From the NCBI RefSeq assembly GCF_900104115.1, contig NZ_FNJM01000001.1, forward strand, positions 639,374 to 703,373: a stretch of 64,000 nucleotides of DNA, in the 5' to 3' direction. Position numbers and translations under genes: made by a program. Position 1 is the stretch's first letter, and every line of letters starts with the position of its first letter. The notes under the pieces are model-generated. The model saw only the letters and a program-made list of their open reading frames with translations, had not been told where the DNA came from and did not search any database. Positions 28,465 through 35,980 of the stretch are shown here, one piece after another. This DNA comes from Clostridium gasigenes. GTDB lineage: Bacteria > Bacillota > Clostridia > Clostridiales > Clostridiaceae.

Positions 28465-28493
28465 ATTATATAGTAAGTTGCGTCAGATAAAAC
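28465..28493 (-). promoter_or_regulatory. Probable leftward (repressor) promoter with operator O1
   Basis: On the reverse strand a perfect -10 TATAAT lies at 28470-28465. A -35 is weak (GTTTTA at 17 bp or TTGTTT at 19 bp). Operator O1, GTTGCGTCAGATAAAAC (28477-28493), fills the spacer. Confidence 0.6.
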
Positions 28494-28588
28494 AAAAGTT
28501 GTGCAACGAGAAACTTTTTTTATTAAAAAGCTTGACAAGTTTCGTTAAAAGCAATATTATATAGATATAAGGTTGCTTTAGACGAAAC
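28477..28588. repeat. Four 17-bp operators O1-O4
   Basis: In a common orientation: O1 GTTGCGTCAGATAAAAC (28477-28493), O2 GTTGTGCAACGAGAAAC (28498-28514), O3 ATTGCTTTTAACGAAAC (reverse, 28539-28555), O4 GTTGCTTTAGACGAAAC (28572-28588). Consensus GTTGCTTTARACGAAAC, an imperfect dyad. They lie in both promoter spacers and between, as expected for a repressor/Cro switch. Confidence 0.85.
28532..28560 (+). promoter_or_regulatory. Rightward lytic promoter with operator O3 in the spacer
   Basis: TTGACA (28532-28537), exactly 17 bp, TATTAT (28555-28560): a near-consensus sigma-A promoter toward the Cro-like gene. Operator O3 (28539-28555) occupies the spacer, so repressor binding would exclude RNA polymerase. 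Confidence 0.88.
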
Positions 28589-28591
28589 GAG

Positions 28592-28837
28592 GTGATTAAT
28601 ATTAATACAAATATATTAAAGTCGGAGAGGGTTAAAATTGGATTTACTCAAAAAAAAGTAGCAAACATTTTAAAAAAAGATATATCAACCTATTCAAAAA
28701 AAGAAAATGGAATAATCGAATTTACAGCTAGTGAAATCAATATATTAAAAAATCTATTTTGTTTATCGCCAGAAAAAATTGATGAAATTTTTTTTAATGA
28801 GAAAGTTGCTTTTAACGAAACTATATCGATAGCATAA
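28592..28837 (+). CDS. Cro-like HTH regulator
   Basis: Up to 81 residues. Helix-turn-helix LKSERVKIGFTQKKVANIL followed by STYSKKENGIIEFTASEINILKNLF fits small XRE/Cro proteins. Start is uncertain: the GTG at 28592 is part of the ribosome site GAGGTGATT (28589-28597), and no ATG or TTG follows at proper spacing; an ATT at 28601 is ideally placed. First gene of the rightward early operon, under the promoter with O3. Its own last codons contain operator O5. Confidence 0.8.
   Translation: MININTNILKSERVKIGFTQKKVANILKKDISTYSKKENGIIEFTASEINILKNLFCLSPEKIDEIFFNEKVAFNETISIA
28805..28821. promoter_or_regulatory. Operator O5 inside the end of the cro-like gene
   Basis: GTTGCTTTTAACGAAAC is identical to the reverse of O3 in 16 of 17 positions and matches the consensus fully, although it encodes protein here. 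It could block elongation or serve a nearby promoter for the following gene. Confidence 0.75.
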
Positions 28838-28881
28838 TTATAGTTTGTCCAAATAATAAAAATATATGAAAGGAGATAAAG

Positions 28882-29367
28882 ATGAGTAATGAATCCTATA
28901 AAGCAGGAATTAGATATGTTTTTGGATTAGTTGAAGAACATTTAAAAAATGAAGATGACGAGTTTATAAAAGGATTACTTGAAAATCTAGTAGATAGTAG
29001 TGGAAAACATGAAAAAATGGAAAGTGTGATATTCATATTAAAGGATCAACAAGAGTCACAAAAGATATTAAGTTACATTATATCAAATAGAATGACTGCT
29101 GGAGCTATATCTACGGATAGGAAAGTTTCAAATATTATTTATAAATTTAATATAGAAGAAAAAATGAGAACAATATTTTATAAAGATATGAATAAAGGTG
29201 ATTTTAGATATTTATCAATAATTATAGATGTTCTAACGGATGAAAAGATTAAAGAAATATCAATGAATAGAAAACCATATTTAGAAATGATAAAAAAATC
29301 ATTGGAGTCATCTAAAGAGATACAGTCAAGCTTACTAAGTAGAGAGTTAGGCTTATGCCTAGGTTAA
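28882..29367 (+). CDS. Phage early protein, function unknown
   Basis: 161 residues, mostly helical and charged, no membrane segment or known motif (SNESYKAGIRYVFGLVEEHLKNEDDEF at the start; the C-terminus ELGLCLG). A GAAAGGAG site lies 7 bp before the ATG. First gene after cro in the early operon, so it may act in early takeover or regulation. I do not recognise the family. Confidence 0.7.
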   Translation: MSNESYKAGIRYVFGLVEEHLKNEDDEFIKGLLENLVDSSGKHEKMESVIFILKDQQESQKILSYIISNRMTAGAISTDRKVSNIIYKFNIEEKMRTIFYKDMNKGDFRYLSIIIDVLTDEKIKEISMNRKPYLEMIKKSLESSKEIQSSLLSRELGLCLG

Positions 29368-29392
29368 TAAATTTTAAGGGGGAAATAACTTT

Positions 29393-29590
29393 ATGGAAGA
29401 TATTAATAAGATTATTTTAGAGCACACAAAAGTAGCACTAAAGTGTTCAGAGTATATGACTAAGTATAGAATTGCATCATTTACTGGTGAAGCTGAAGAA
29501 TCTGAACGTTATTTTAAATTAGTTGAAAAGTGTTTAGAAGAAATAGATGTATTAAGAAAGAAAAGAGATTCAATTTTAAATAAAAAGTAA
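29393..29590 (+). CDS. Small helical phage protein, function unknown
   Basis: 65 residues, all-helical, charged (EDINKIILEHTKVALKCSEYM, then EESERYFKLVEKCLEEIDVLRKKRD). AAGGGGGAAA lies upstream of the ATG at 29393. Position in the early operon supports expression; no function can be named. Confidence 0.65.
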   Translation: MEDINKIILEHTKVALKCSEYMTKYRIASFTGEAEESERYFKLVEKCLEEIDVLRKKRDSILNKK

Positions 29591-29630
29591 TTTTAAGGGG
29601 AGTGAGGGCATGAAAACGGAGGTAATTAAT

Positions 29631-29804
29631 ATGAAAGTTTTTAGGTGTCCAAATTGTAACAAGTTAATTATAAAGTATAAGGTTATAGGTTATGTATCAT
29701 TAGAAATTAAATGTCCTAGGTGTTCAGAATTAATTGTAACAAATTTAACAAGTAATGAATACATTGGAATAAAATTCACAAAGAGAAAATTAAAGGGTGA
29801 TTAA
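29631..29804 (+). CDS. Com-like zinc-finger protein
   Basis: 57 residues with CPNC near the N-terminus and CPRC about 25 residues later, in the order RCPNCNKLIIKY ... EIKCPRCSELIV. This matches Com-type translational regulators, best known from phage Mu where Com unmasks the mom start. The ATG at 29631 follows GGAGGT by 5 bp; an upstream in-frame ATG (29610) is less well placed. No mom-like gene is visible in the window. Confidence 0.7.
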   Translation: MKVFRCPNCNKLIIKYKVIGYVSLEIKCPRCSELIVTNLTSNEYIGIKFTKRKLKGD

Positions 29805-29806
29805 AA

Positions 29807-29956
29807 ATGATAAAGATGAAGGTGAATTATCCAGAAGATATGACAGAAATTAAAGCTATATTAATTGATAAATTAACTGACTTTGCATTGAAGAATTGCA
29901 CTCAAAAAGAAATAGATGGAATGATTAGATACTATGATAGTTTAGAAAAAAAGTAA
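29807..29956 (+). CDS. Very small phage protein, function unknown
   Basis: 49 residues: MIKMKVNYPEDMTEIKAILID with a helical end in GMIRYYDSLEKK. AAAGGGTGA lies 6 bp before the ATG, which overlaps the region just after the Com-like stop. Likely translated; function unknown. Confidence 0.65.
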   Translation: MIKMKVNYPEDMTEIKAILIDKLTDFALKNCTQKEIDGMIRYYDSLEKK

Positions 29957-30078
29957 CTTAGGATGGAGGGGCTTTAAGCCTTAATAAAAAACTTAACATA
30001 AGTAATTAATAGTTGAGCCAGCCAAATAAAACACCAGTTGCTGGGCTAAGGTGAAAATGAAAATAAGGAGGAATTTTA

Positions 30079-31818
30079 ATGTCTAAGATAAGTTTTTTAA
30101 AGATTTCTAATTTCTTAGGAATTGATGAACAGGAATTAGAAACTAGTAAGATTAATATTTTTAGAGGGCCTAAAGGGAAAGGTAAATCAAGTGTACTGGA
30201 AGCTATTGAAAAGGGCTTTACTAATAAGAACAGAAGGACAGAAGTAGTTAAACATGGATTTGATGAAGCTACTATATATGTGGAGCTTGACGATGGATTA
30301 GAAATAGATAGAAAAATAAGAACTGAGAGATCTGATTATTTAAAAGTAAGGAAAGTCGATGAAGGAGTGCCGAGTACTGAAAAGTTTCTAAGAAGTTTAG
30401 TAAATGGAGATATATTTAGACCTATTGATTGGGTAAACCTTTCGGTAAAAGAACAAACTAAATCACTTTTAAGTATGCTTGAAATTGGTTGGAGTGAGCA
30501 GGATATCATTAACTGGTTTGGAGACCTTGTGGACGATATCGACTACTCACAACATATTCTAATCATTCTTAAGAATATAGAACTAAAATACTATAAAGCG
30601 AGAGAGGAAGTCAATAGGGAGGTTAAGGAGTTAAAGGCTAGGATTGATGCCTTATATGAAGAATTACCTGCTGAATATGATGGAGAAGAGTGGAGAAGCA
30701 AGAATATCCAAGAATATTATAAAAAGGTCAGTGAAGCACAAGAAATTAACAAATGGATAGTTAATGCTAAGTCAATACAAGAAAACTTTGACTCTAAGAT
30801 ATCAGCTATTAAAGCTAATTGCGATGCTACTAAAGCTAAAATAACTCTTAAATATAAATCAGAAAATGAAGATATTAAAGATATTATAGAACTTTCAAAA
30901 TCAAAAATAGAGAGATCAAAAGAATTTTTAAATAGGTCAGATGAAATTTTAGAGAATAAAAAACAATCTGTAGATAGTAAATATAGAGAAGAAATTGTTA
31001 ATGAAAAAAACAACTATAGCAATAGTCTTAGAACATTAGAAATTGAGTTTGAAAAGAATAAGACTATGTTATTAGAAAAACATAATATCCAATTAGAACT
31101 AGCTGAGGATAGTAAAAAAAATGAGTTTGAAAATATTGTTAAAGATAACTTAATAGAAAAGGAAAATCAAACAGATTTTATGGCAATACAAGAAAATAAA
31201 ATACTGATTAAAGAACAGGAATTGTTGACTTTAGATAGTAAAAAACAATCAGAGATTTTAGCAGCAGAAGAAAATAAGAAAGCCGAAATAGAAAAAGAGC
31301 AAATAAGAATAGGCAAAACTTTTGATTATTTAGAACAAAATGAAGAAGTATTAATAGAACCATTGCAGAAAGAAGCTGAATTAGTAGTAGAAATGGTTGG
31401 ATATTTAAAAGATTGGGATAGAATAGCAGAAATTAGAGATGGGATATTAGCGGGCAAAGAGGCTTACTCTAACGAGTTAACTACTAAGATAGATAAAGCT
31501 AGGTCATTACCACAAGAACTTCTTAAAACAGCTAAGATGCCAATTAAAGGTATAAGCGTAGATGTAGAAGGAAATGTAAGAATAGGTGGAATGTTAATTG
31601 ACAATTTATCTGATGGAGAAAAACTTGAACTTGCAATGAGGGTTGCCAAAGCTAGTTGCGGCGAATTAAAAGTTATATGTATGGACCGTTTTGAATCACT
31701 AGATAAGGATTCACAAGATGAACTTTTAATAGAAATGGAAGCTGATGAATATCAATATTTTGTTACAGAAGTTGCTAAGACTGAAAGTGGTGAGATAGAA
31801 ATAGAAAAGATAGGGTAG
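30079..31818 (+). CDS. SMC/Rad50-like phage ATPase
   Basis: 579 residues. Walker A GPKGKGKSS (30-38), long coiled-coil (about 200-430) and C-terminal signature LSDGEK (510-515) with Walker B VICMDRFES (532-540), where the usual Asp-Glu pair is Asp-Arg. Domain order matches Rad50/SbcC/RecN-type ATPases. It lies immediately before a YqaJ exonuclease and RecT, so it probably forms part of the phage recombination module, perhaps loading or controlling the nuclease. AAGGAGGAA lies before the ATG. Confidence 0.85.
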   Translation: MSKISFLKISNFLGIDEQELETSKINIFRGPKGKGKSSVLEAIEKGFTNKNRRTEVVKHGFDEATIYVELDDGLEIDRKIRTERSDYLKVRKVDEGVPSTEKFLRSLVNGDIFRPIDWVNLSVKEQTKSLLSMLEIGWSEQDIINWFGDLVDDIDYSQHILIILKNIELKYYKAREEVNREVKELKARIDALYEELPAEYDGEEWRSKNIQEYYKKVSEAQEINKWIVNAKSIQENFDSKISAIKANCDATKAKITLKYKSENEDIKDIIELSKSKIERSKEFLNRSDEILENKKQSVDSKYREEIVNEKNNYSNSLRTLEIEFEKNKTMLLEKHNIQLELAEDSKKNEFENIVKDNLIEKENQTDFMAIQENKILIKEQELLTLDSKKQSEILAAEENKKAEIEKEQIRIGKTFDYLEQNEEVLIEPLQKEAELVVEMVGYLKDWDRIAEIRDGILAGKEAYSNELTTKIDKARSLPQELLKTAKMPIKGISVDVEGNVRIGGMLIDNLSDGEKLELAMRVAKASCGELKVICMDRFESLDKDSQDELLIEMEADEYQYFVTEVAKTESGEIEIEKIG

Positions 31819-31827
31819 GTGGATTGA

Positions 31828-32925
31828 ATGATTATTAACTTAGATGGAATAGGAACTTTATTAACTGGAGAAGGTCCAGTTAAGGTTATAGAAAGTAAGG
31901 AACTATTTAAACAAACTGCAACAATAGTATTTGATACTAGGGAAGATACAGAGGATAGAGAACAATGGCATAATCAAAGGTCGACTACAATTGGTGGAAG
32001 TGAAATAGGAGCCATAGCAGGGTTTAGTAAATATGGTTCGGCTCTTACAGTATTTAATGAAAAGTTAGGTTTATCAGAAAAATTTAAAGGTAATGTTCAT
32101 ACTCAATTCGGTAATAGGTTAGAACCTTTAATAAGAGAATGGACCATAGAAGATTTTAAAAAAGAAACAGGAATAACATTAACCAATTATGAGTATCCGT
32201 ACATGATGATTGATAAAGAATTAAACTTCTTATCAGCTAATATTGATGGAATTGGAGTAATGGAAGAGGATTATATATATCAAGAAAATAGAGATACTGG
32301 AGAGGTTAACTATATTCCTAAAAGCGAAATCTTTGGATTAGAAATTAAAACTGGTTCTGAGTTTTTAAAGAAGATGTGGGCCGGTGAAGAAATTCCAGAT
32401 AGTTATTATACACAGGTTCAACATTATATGGGAGTTACAGGATTAAATTACTTCTTAATGATCTATATGTTAGGTAAAGAAATAAAGTGGAAAGTGGTAG
32501 CAAGATGTGAAGACGATATTAAAGCATTAAGACAAATAGGGAAAGACTTTTGGGAGAATAATGTTTTAAAAGAAATTCCACCAATGCCAAGTGGATTAGA
32601 GTGTGAAACTAAGGAGATATTAGCTAAACAATCAATCACTAATGATGAGGTTAACATAAATAATGATAAGTTAACTAGATATTTAGAAATTGGAGAAGAA
32701 GAAAAGGCTCTTAAAAAAGAAAAAGAAAAAATCAAACAAGAGGTTTACTTGGAAATGGGCAATGCAAATAAAGCTACAGATGGGTTATATAAAGCAAGTA
32801 GAAGCGTTTCATTTAGAGAAAGTGTAGATAATAAGTTATTAAAGGAAAAGTGGCCACAAACTTATGCAGCTATTTTAAAAAGTAAAACAGAAATAGTTAC
32901 ATTCAGAGTTAATAAGGCAAAATAG
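31828..32925 (+). CDS. YqaJ-like viral recombinase exonuclease
   Basis: 365 residues. Core of the YqaJ/lambda-exonuclease fold: QWHNQRSTTIGGSEIGAIAGFS, then FLSANIDGI (metal Asp), GLEIKTG (Glu-x-Lys) and YYTQVQHYMGVTG. Degrades one strand at double-strand ends to load RecT. A coiled-coil lies near 285-310. It begins 9 bp after the ATPase and is followed at 267 bp by recT, so the recombination pair is complete. Confidence 0.93.
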   Translation: MIINLDGIGTLLTGEGPVKVIESKELFKQTATIVFDTREDTEDREQWHNQRSTTIGGSEIGAIAGFSKYGSALTVFNEKLGLSEKFKGNVHTQFGNRLEPLIREWTIEDFKKETGITLTNYEYPYMMIDKELNFLSANIDGIGVMEEDYIYQENRDTGEVNYIPKSEIFGLEIKTGSEFLKKMWAGEEIPDSYYTQVQHYMGVTGLNYFLMIYMLGKEIKWKVVARCEDDIKALRQIGKDFWENNVLKEIPPMPSGLECETKEILAKQSITNDEVNINNDKLTRYLEIGEEEKALKKEKEKIKQEVYLEMGNANKATDGLYKASRSVSFRESVDNKLLKEKWPQTYAAILKSKTEIVTFRVNKAK

Positions 32926-32936
32926 GAGGGCTGATT

Positions 32937-33155
32937 ATGGAACAATTAGCTGAAATGAAGGAAGTTAAAGACATTTTAGATTCTGAAAATACACAGTATA
33001 TATCGCTTGATAACTCAATAATTATTAAGCAAAAAAACATCAATGATAAAGAAGTAATAAATATAAGAAATTATTTTATAGATGGAACGTGTATAAGTAC
33101 CTATTGTTATTTTGAAGAATTTAAAGAAAAAATAGAGGCACTTATAAATGGGTGA
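32937..33155 (+). CDS. Small phage protein between exonuclease and RecT
   Basis: 72 residues with a beta-rich centre (YISLDNSIIIKQKNI) and helical ends. Site AGGAGGGCTG lies before the ATG 11 bp after the YqaJ gene. Function unknown; position suggests a recombination accessory. Confidence 0.65.
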   Translation: MEQLAEMKEVKDILDSENTQYISLDNSIIIKQKNINDKEVINIRNYFIDGTCISTYCYFEEFKEKIEALING

Positions 33156-33192
33156 AAGTAATATATATCATCATTAATTGGAGGAGATATAA

Positions 33193-34077
33193 ATGGCAAA
33201 TGTAAATGGTGGCTTAGTAGCCAATAAACAAGCAGAAAAACCTAAGGTGCAAATAACACCTCAAAAGAAAATGAGTAATGCTTTAGAAAAAATGTTGCCA
33301 GAGATAAAAAAAGCGGTAGGAAAGGCAATGACACCTGAAAGGTTCTCAAGAATAGCACTTAGTTTATATAACGGTAATCCTACATTCTGGCAAGCAGATA
33401 CAACAAGTTTTCTAAGTGCATTAATGCAATCAGCTCAATGTGGATTAGAACCTAATACCGTGCTTGGTGAAGCATATGTAATACCTTATAACAACAAGAA
33501 AAAAGGAATAGTAGAAATAAACTTTCAAGTGGGGTATAAAGGTGTATTAAAAATGGCTTTCAACACTGGTGATTATGAAGCTATATATGCTCATGAAGTT
33601 AGAGAAGGCGATAAGTTTGAATATGAATATGGACTTCATAAGAACTTAATTCATAAGCCAGCAGATGTTCCAGTAGATAAAATAACTCATTATTATGCAG
33701 TATATAAATTAAAAAATGGTGGATATGATTTTGTTGTATGGTCCCGTGAAAGAGTAGAACAACATGCAAAAGATTTCTCTAAAACGTATCTATATCAAGG
33801 CAAAGTTAATCAAAGTTCAGTTTGGTTTAAGAATTTTGATAGTATGGCCAAGAAAACAGTTTTAATAGATGTTTTGAAGTTTGCACCTAAGTCAGTTGAA
33901 ATGGCAAAAGCGTTAGATACAGATTATAAGTCTGAAGCTAAAGAAGAGAAAATAAGCAATTTTAATTACGTAGATGTAGATACAGAACCAATAGAAAATG
34001 CTGATGTAGTAATAGATACAAATTATACAGAGAATCAAGAAGATATATATGAAGGTTCACCATTTGCAACTGAATAA
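33193..34077 (+). CDS. recT: RecT single-strand annealing protein
   Basis: 294 residues. Family motifs are MTPERFSRIALS, TTSFLSALMQSAQCGLEPNTVLGEAYVIPY, FQVGYKGVLKMAFNTG and DPKTVLIDVLK-like KKTVLIDVLKFAPKS. Anneals single strands made by the YqaJ nuclease. The acidic tail (EPIENADVVID onward) is typical and may contact SSB. A TTGGAGGAG site is present. Confidence 0.95.
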   Translation: MANVNGGLVANKQAEKPKVQITPQKKMSNALEKMLPEIKKAVGKAMTPERFSRIALSLYNGNPTFWQADTTSFLSALMQSAQCGLEPNTVLGEAYVIPYNNKKKGIVEINFQVGYKGVLKMAFNTGDYEAIYAHEVREGDKFEYEYGLHKNLIHKPADVPVDKITHYYAVYKLKNGGYDFVVWSRERVEQHAKDFSKTYLYQGKVNQSSVWFKNFDSMAKKTVLIDVLKFAPKSVEMAKALDTDYKSEAKEEKISNFNYVDVDTEPIENADVVIDTNYTENQEDIYEGSPFATE

Positions 34078-34122
34078 AAAATTGGGGGATTTATCCCCCA
34101 AAATAAACTGAGGTGAATAAGT

Positions 34123-34914
34123 ATGTCGGACAACAAGAAGTACTATTATCTAAAATTGAACGAAAATTTTTTTGAAAGTGAAGAAGTAAGAATAATGGAA
34201 GCAATGCCTAATGGAATGTATTATTCAAACTTATTATTAAAACTTTACCTTAAATCACTTAAAAGAGAAGGTGAATTAAGATTTAATGATTTTATACCAT
34301 ATAGTGTAGAAATGATATCTACAATAACAAATATGAATATAGATATTGTTAGAAGCGGAATACAAGTTTTAGAACAAATGAAACTTATAGAAATGCTTGA
34401 TGATGGTTCTATTTATATGATGAATATACAAAACTTTATAGGTCAATCAAGTACAGAAGCAGATAGAATCCGAGAATATAGAAACAAAATAGATAATAAA
34501 AAGAAATGCTTGTCAGATGAGGCTAGTCCTAACTTTGTACAAATGTACGACAAACGTACACCAGAGACAGAGACAGAGACAGAGACAGAGTTAGAGACAG
34601 AGCTAGAGATACAACAACAGCATAATGTTACAAATGTACTAAGTGAACTAACCAAAGAAGAAGTTAAGTCGATTGTTAAATACTGTAAAGAAAATGTTGT
34701 TCCTGTTGATGTTGTTGTTGAAAAGTGGGAGATAGTTAAAAAAATGAAATCTGTTAGGAATAGGGTTGGAGCATTAATAGCAGCTATAAGCAATGATTGG
34801 GATAAACCTAAAGGTCATACAGGAAATACTTTTGTAGATGGTTGCTCTAGCAGAGATTATGACCATGATGCTATAGAGAAAAAATTATTAGGCTGGGATA
34901 AGGATGAAGATTAA
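34123..34914 (+). CDS. Phage replisome organiser
   Basis: 263 residues. N-terminal winged-helix of the phage replisome organiser type (KYYYLKLNENFFESEEVRIM, then MPNGMYYSNLLLKLYLKSL and IVRSGIQVLEQMKLIEML) binds origin DNA; the C-terminal half is DnaD-like helical. The linker at about residues 145-166 is a low-complexity Thr/Glu/Leu stretch made by a 6-bp DNA repeat. No separate helicase loader is visible, so this protein probably recruits host replication proteins. Confidence 0.85.
   Translation: MSDNKKYYYLKLNENFFESEEVRIMEAMPNGMYYSNLLLKLYLKSLKREGELRFNDFIPYSVEMISTITNMNIDIVRSGIQVLEQMKLIEMLDDGSIYMMNIQNFIGQSSTEADRIREYRNKIDNKKKCLSDEASPNFVQMYDKRTPETETETETELETELEIQQQHNVTNVLSELTKEEVKSIVKYCKENVVPVDVVVEKWEIVKKMKSVRNRVGALIAAISNDWDKPKGHTGNTFVDGCSSRDYDHDAIEKKLLGWDKDED
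34562..34590 (+). repeat. Hexanucleotide repeat inside replisome organiser
   Basis: Nearly five copies of CAGAGA in tandem, with degenerate copies up to about 34607. The unit is a multiple of three, so copy changes alter linker length without breaking the frame. Confidence 0.85.
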
Positions 34915-34932
34915 AAGTCGGAGGTACGGTGA

Positions 34933-35130
34933 TTGGGTTTAGATATAAATAAGTTATGCAGTTCATTAGACAATGAAACTATGCTGGTAAGAGCACTAGA
35001 ACTAAGTAATTTGGCAGTTAAAAAGTATGAAGAAGGAACTAGTGCTAAAAATGCAATAAGATCAGTAATCGTAATAGCTATTAGTGAGGGGATTCTAAAT
35101 GAAATTGAAATTAATGATATTAAAGAATAA
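34933..35130 (+). CDS. Small phage protein, function unknown
   Basis: 65 residues, helical (INKLCSSLDNETMLVRALELSN, SAKNAIRSVIVIAISEGIL). Starts at TTG 34933 with CGGAGGT 7 bp upstream. Overlaps the following MazG-like gene by 32 bp, so the two are probably co-translated. Unknown function. Confidence 0.65.
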   Translation: MGLDINKLCSSLDNETMLVRALELSNLAVKKYEEGTSAKNAIRSVIVIAISEGILNEIEINDIKE

Positions 35131-35407
35131 CAAGATAACAGGTGAGAGCAATCAGAATGACTCCTGGGAGAAAATAAGCAATAAACTTAAAGAAGAATAC
35201 CTTGAATTACAAGAAGCTATTAAAGAGGGTGATAGACCTCATATATCAGAAGAAGCTTTTGATGTTCAACAGATGATTATTAGAATTATGGCTTTGCTAG
35301 AGAAAGAAAATTTAGATTTAGAACAATTAGGGAAGAGACATAACAGAAAATTAGTAAAGAGAGGTTGGACACATTCTGAAATAATAAGGATATTTTGGGA
35401 CAAGTAA
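35099..35407 (+). CDS. MazG-like nucleotide pyrophosphohydrolase
   Basis: 102 residues. The EExxE...ExxD pattern is visible in KLKEEYLELQEAIKEG and ISEEAFDVQQMII, the Mg-binding signature of the all-alpha NTP pyrophosphatase superfamily. Phage members may lower (p)ppGpp or clean non-canonical dNTPs. GAGGGGAT precedes the ATG at 35099; later in-frame ATG codons are alternatives. Single domain, typical for phage. Confidence 0.8.
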   Translation: MKLKLMILKNNKITGESNQNDSWEKISNKLKEEYLELQEAIKEGDRPHISEEAFDVQQMIIRIMALLEKENLDLEQLGKRHNRKLVKRGWTHSEIIRIFWDK

Positions 35408-35497
35408 GGCTTGTTTACAAGTACAAGCAAGGATGTCCATAAGTACAGGCATAGCTTGGACAATGAGACAAGTATTAAAAATAAGGGGAGATTAATT

Positions 35498-35809
35498 ATG
35501 AAGAGTGAAATAACTTTAGATATAAATTTTAGACAGGCTTTAATATTTAAGCATAGCTTGGAGAAAATGATAGCAGGTAAGGAAGAAAGATTATATTTAT
35601 TGATTAGAAAAGATAACAAGTCAATAGATGAAGCGAAAGAATCCTTTAAATTATCAAAGGATATTTATGAAGAAATAGAAACATTAAATATAGTTAAACA
35701 GGGATTAGATAGATTAGGTAATGAAAGAAGAAGAAGAGAAGTAAGTAATTATGCTAAAAATTTACCGAAATTATTAGAAGAAGCTGAAAGAAATAGTAAG
35801 GCTATATAA
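35498..35809 (+). CDS. Small helical phage protein (paralogue of the 42423 product)
   Basis: 103 residues. Begins ITLDINFRQALIFKHSLEKM, then charged helices. The first 30 residues share pattern and length with the product at 42423-42641 (ILIRISYKNACILKHALRD), suggesting duplication within the phage. ATG 35498 is chosen because AAGGGGAG lies 7 bp upstream; the frame extends further 5' without a site. Function unknown. Confidence 0.65.
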   Translation: MKSEITLDINFRQALIFKHSLEKMIAGKEERLYLLIRKDNKSIDEAKESFKLSKDIYEEIETLNIVKQGLDRLGNERRRREVSNYAKNLPKLLEEAERNSKAI

Positions 35810-35980
35810 ATGGTTGAAATTAGTGTTGAATCAGTAGCGATGATTATTGAAGGAGCATTAGAGGGAGACATAAGAAAAGTTAAGGCGTATGCAATAATGA
35901 TAGCTGGAAATTTAGAATATGACGGTGAAGAAGATGCAGCTAAGGTTATTAAGGATAGATTAGATGGAGGGGAATTATGA
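35810..35980 (+). CDS. Small phage protein coupled to next gene
   Basis: 56 residues: an N-terminal helix VAMIIEGALEGDIRKVKAYA and a C-terminal EEDAAKVIKDRLDGGEL. Its TGA overlaps the ATG of the next gene (ATGA), and the GGAGGGG encoded at its end is that gene's ribosome site. Small two-helix proteins like this often precede AAA ATPase genes in phages, but the next gene here is not one. Confidence 0.65.
   Translation: MVEISVESVAMIIEGALEGDIRKVKAYAIMIAGNLEYDGEEDAAKVIKDRLDGGEL

Noticed and set aside
30010..30055. Hairpin AGCCAGC...GCTGGGCT upstream of the SMC-like ATPase as terminator or riboswitch
   Set aside because: Stem of about 7 bp with a bulge and no T-tract; too weak to list as an element, though a Com-type target is possible.
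34562..34607. CRISPR-like short repeats
   Set aside because: Contiguous 6-bp units without spacers inside a coding frame; a microsatellite, not an array. No CRISPR array or cas gene was seen anywhere.
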